Positions 43,912 to 44,992 of a stretch of DNA of 44,992 bases are shown here, in pieces. Both the position numbers and the translations under genes were made by a program. The stretch's first letter is position 1. Every line of letters begins with the position of its first letter. Source of the stretch: Thomasclavelia sp. (lineage in GTDB: Bacteria > Bacillota_I > Bacilli_A > Erysipelotrichales > Coprobacillaceae). Under the pieces are notes generated by a model. That model ran no database searches. It was not told the DNA's origin and worked only from the letters and a program-made list of their open reading frames with translations. The DNA is taken from positions 1-44,992 of the forward strand of contig JAHHSU010000003.1 of NCBI GenBank assembly GCA_020025035.1, written 5' to 3'.

Positions 43912-44973
43912 GCTACGGTATATGGATATCATTTGGTCTGAATAATAATATAATTTTTCATAATTACTTGTCTTTTTATATTCATTTAAAAGTAAATCAA
44001 GTACAAATTCTTGAATTGTATGAGCAGCTTTTTGAATTACTTTATCATAAATATTTTCTAACTTAGTCACAATCATTGTTTCAGGTTTATTTTCAATTTT
44101 ATACTTTGCAACTTGAATCAACGATTTAATATACGTAGGCCCATTTATTTTCTTGGATTCATTAACAAAATACTTTGCCTTATCTATATCATTGGTTAAA
44201 TAATAAATCCATGATGCATGGAAGTAATAAAATAAACTTTCTTTATTATATTGATATGATTCCTCTAAATAAGATCTTGCTGTTTCATAATCATGATTTA
44301 CCATATGAAACCATATTAGTTTAAGATAAACAATATCCAATCCTTCTTTGTACCCAATTAATTGCATTGTTTCAATTCCATTTAATAATTCTTTAATTCC
44401 AGTTTCAAATTTACCACATTGACAATGTAAACCACCTAATTGTGTAGCTGCATGAATAGACATACGAAAATTTTTTGTTTTATGAAACAATTCAGTAGAA
44501 TAATGATTATAACTAAATGCTTCAATCAAATCATGATGACATTCATTTGCTAAACCCATATGATAATAAACCATAGAACGATTAATATCATCAACACAAA
44601 GGCTCAAGGCATGTTTATAATATTTAAGTGCTTCTTCACAATTTTTTTGGCTAAACAAATAATAACCATAGTATTGATAATATAATAACTTTTGCCAATT
44701 AGACATATTTTCTAAACATTGTTCTAAAATCTGGTGAAATTTCAAAAATTCTAATGGATAGATATTTTTCAAAGCTAATGCAATATAATTTGCAAGCATT
44801 AAATCAATTGATTCAAACTTATCATTATATTTTTCATTAAATTCGATGAGTTGTTCATAAGCATTGTCTTTACAATATACTATTGCTAAATAGACATTTT
44901 CAAGCTCAGTATAAAGAAAATTTTTATTATTTTGAACCCTGAATTGCAAGCAGAAAGTGGAATTAAGAGACAA
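43909..44973 (-). CDS. TPR-repeat protein, N-terminus missing or frameshifted at window edge
   Basis: 354 residues of tetratricopeptide-like helix pairs (for example YYGYYLFSQKNCEEALKYYK, MVYYHMGLANECHHDLIEAF), resembling the sensor part of XRE-type TPR regulators. No Shine-Dalgarno precedes the TTG used as its start, and an in-frame TAA lies just upstream. The next frame is open from the window edge to about 44895, and adding one T to the T6 run near 44972 would join it to the TPR frame. So this may be the C-terminal part of a longer HTH-TPR regulator broken by a frameshift or read error. Confidence 0.65.
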   Translation of the reverse strand: MSLNSTFCLQFRVQNNKNFLYTELENVYLAIVYCKDNAYEQLIEFNEKYNDKFESIDLMLANYIALALKNIYPLEFLKFHQILEQCLENMSNWQKLLYYQYYGYYLFSQKNCEEALKYYKHALSLCVDDINRSMVYYHMGLANECHHDLIEAFSYNHYSTELFHKTKNFRMSIHAATQLGGLHCQCGKFETGIKELLNGIETMQLIGYKEGLDIVYLKLIWFHMVNHDYETARSYLEESYQYNKESLFYYFHASWIYYLTNDIDKAKYFVNESKKINGPTYIKSLIQVAKYKIENKPETMIVTKLENIYDKVIQKAAHTIQEFVLDLLLNEYKKTSNYEKLYYYSDQMISIYRS

Positions 44974-44992
44974 AAAAGTTTATTTTTTATAG

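Overview
The window is about 45 kb of very AT-rich, gene-dense DNA from a low-GC, anaerobic Firmicute. The anaerobic signs are pyruvate:ferredoxin oxidoreductase, a class III ribonucleotide reductase with its activase, a rubredoxin-fused flavin reductase and Rex. The Firmicute signs are CcpA, a T-box leader and gene neighbourhoods also found in Bacillus: murC-ytxG-ytxH-ccpA-tyrS, and apt-recJ-comN-spoVB/yrzE. An intestinal Erysipelotrichia or Coprobacillaceae-like organism fits best, but that is an inference from gene content and composition. No rRNA, CRISPR array, prophage or insertion sequence was seen.

Layout. 1-1112 is the 5' part of a secreted leucine-rich-repeat (DUF285/BspA-like) surface protein cut by the window edge. 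1352-6042 holds nifJ, a small membrane protein and a dUTPase-like gene. 6119-10683 is the murC to tyrS neighbourhood, with a terminator hairpin and a possible reduced T-box before tyrS. 10841-13491 carries 16 tRNA genes in two clusters flanking a PHP phosphatase. A 357-bp block (Ser-fMet-Asp-Phe) is present twice with no difference found, each cluster having its own promoter and terminator. 13634-16700 has nicotinate/nicotinamide salvage genes, an FMN-binding lipoprotein and a LysM protein.

16848-19258 is the least understood locus: a TPR-nucleotidyltransferase (DUF4037) followed 2 bases later by a DUF4125 gene, closed by a strong terminator. 19352-22893 has a flavin reductase-rubredoxin gene overlapping an O-antigen-ligase-like gene, then an Lrp-type regulator and aminotransferase pair. 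23138-25763 is nrdDG. 25817-32697 is a cell-surface polysaccharide operon (four glycosyltransferases, galU, an EamA transporter) next to uppP. 32797-38367 holds apt, recJ, comN-like, a SpoVB-like flippase, DUF421, a YrzE-like protein and aroD, several overlapping head-to-head or tail-to-tail. 38432-43248 holds asnS with a clear T-box, then tsaE-tsaB-rimI-tsaD-rex (t6A tRNA modification plus redox control). The right end has a DUF402 nucleotide phosphatase-like gene and a TPR protein whose N-terminus is missing or frameshifted at the edge.

Themes: translation (two aminoacyl-tRNA synthetases under leader control, 16 tRNAs, t6A synthesis), redox and nucleotide metabolism under Rex/CcpA-type regulation, and envelope polysaccharide assembly. 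Several start codons were moved from the longest reading frame to one with a properly spaced Shine-Dalgarno sequence; these are noted per gene.
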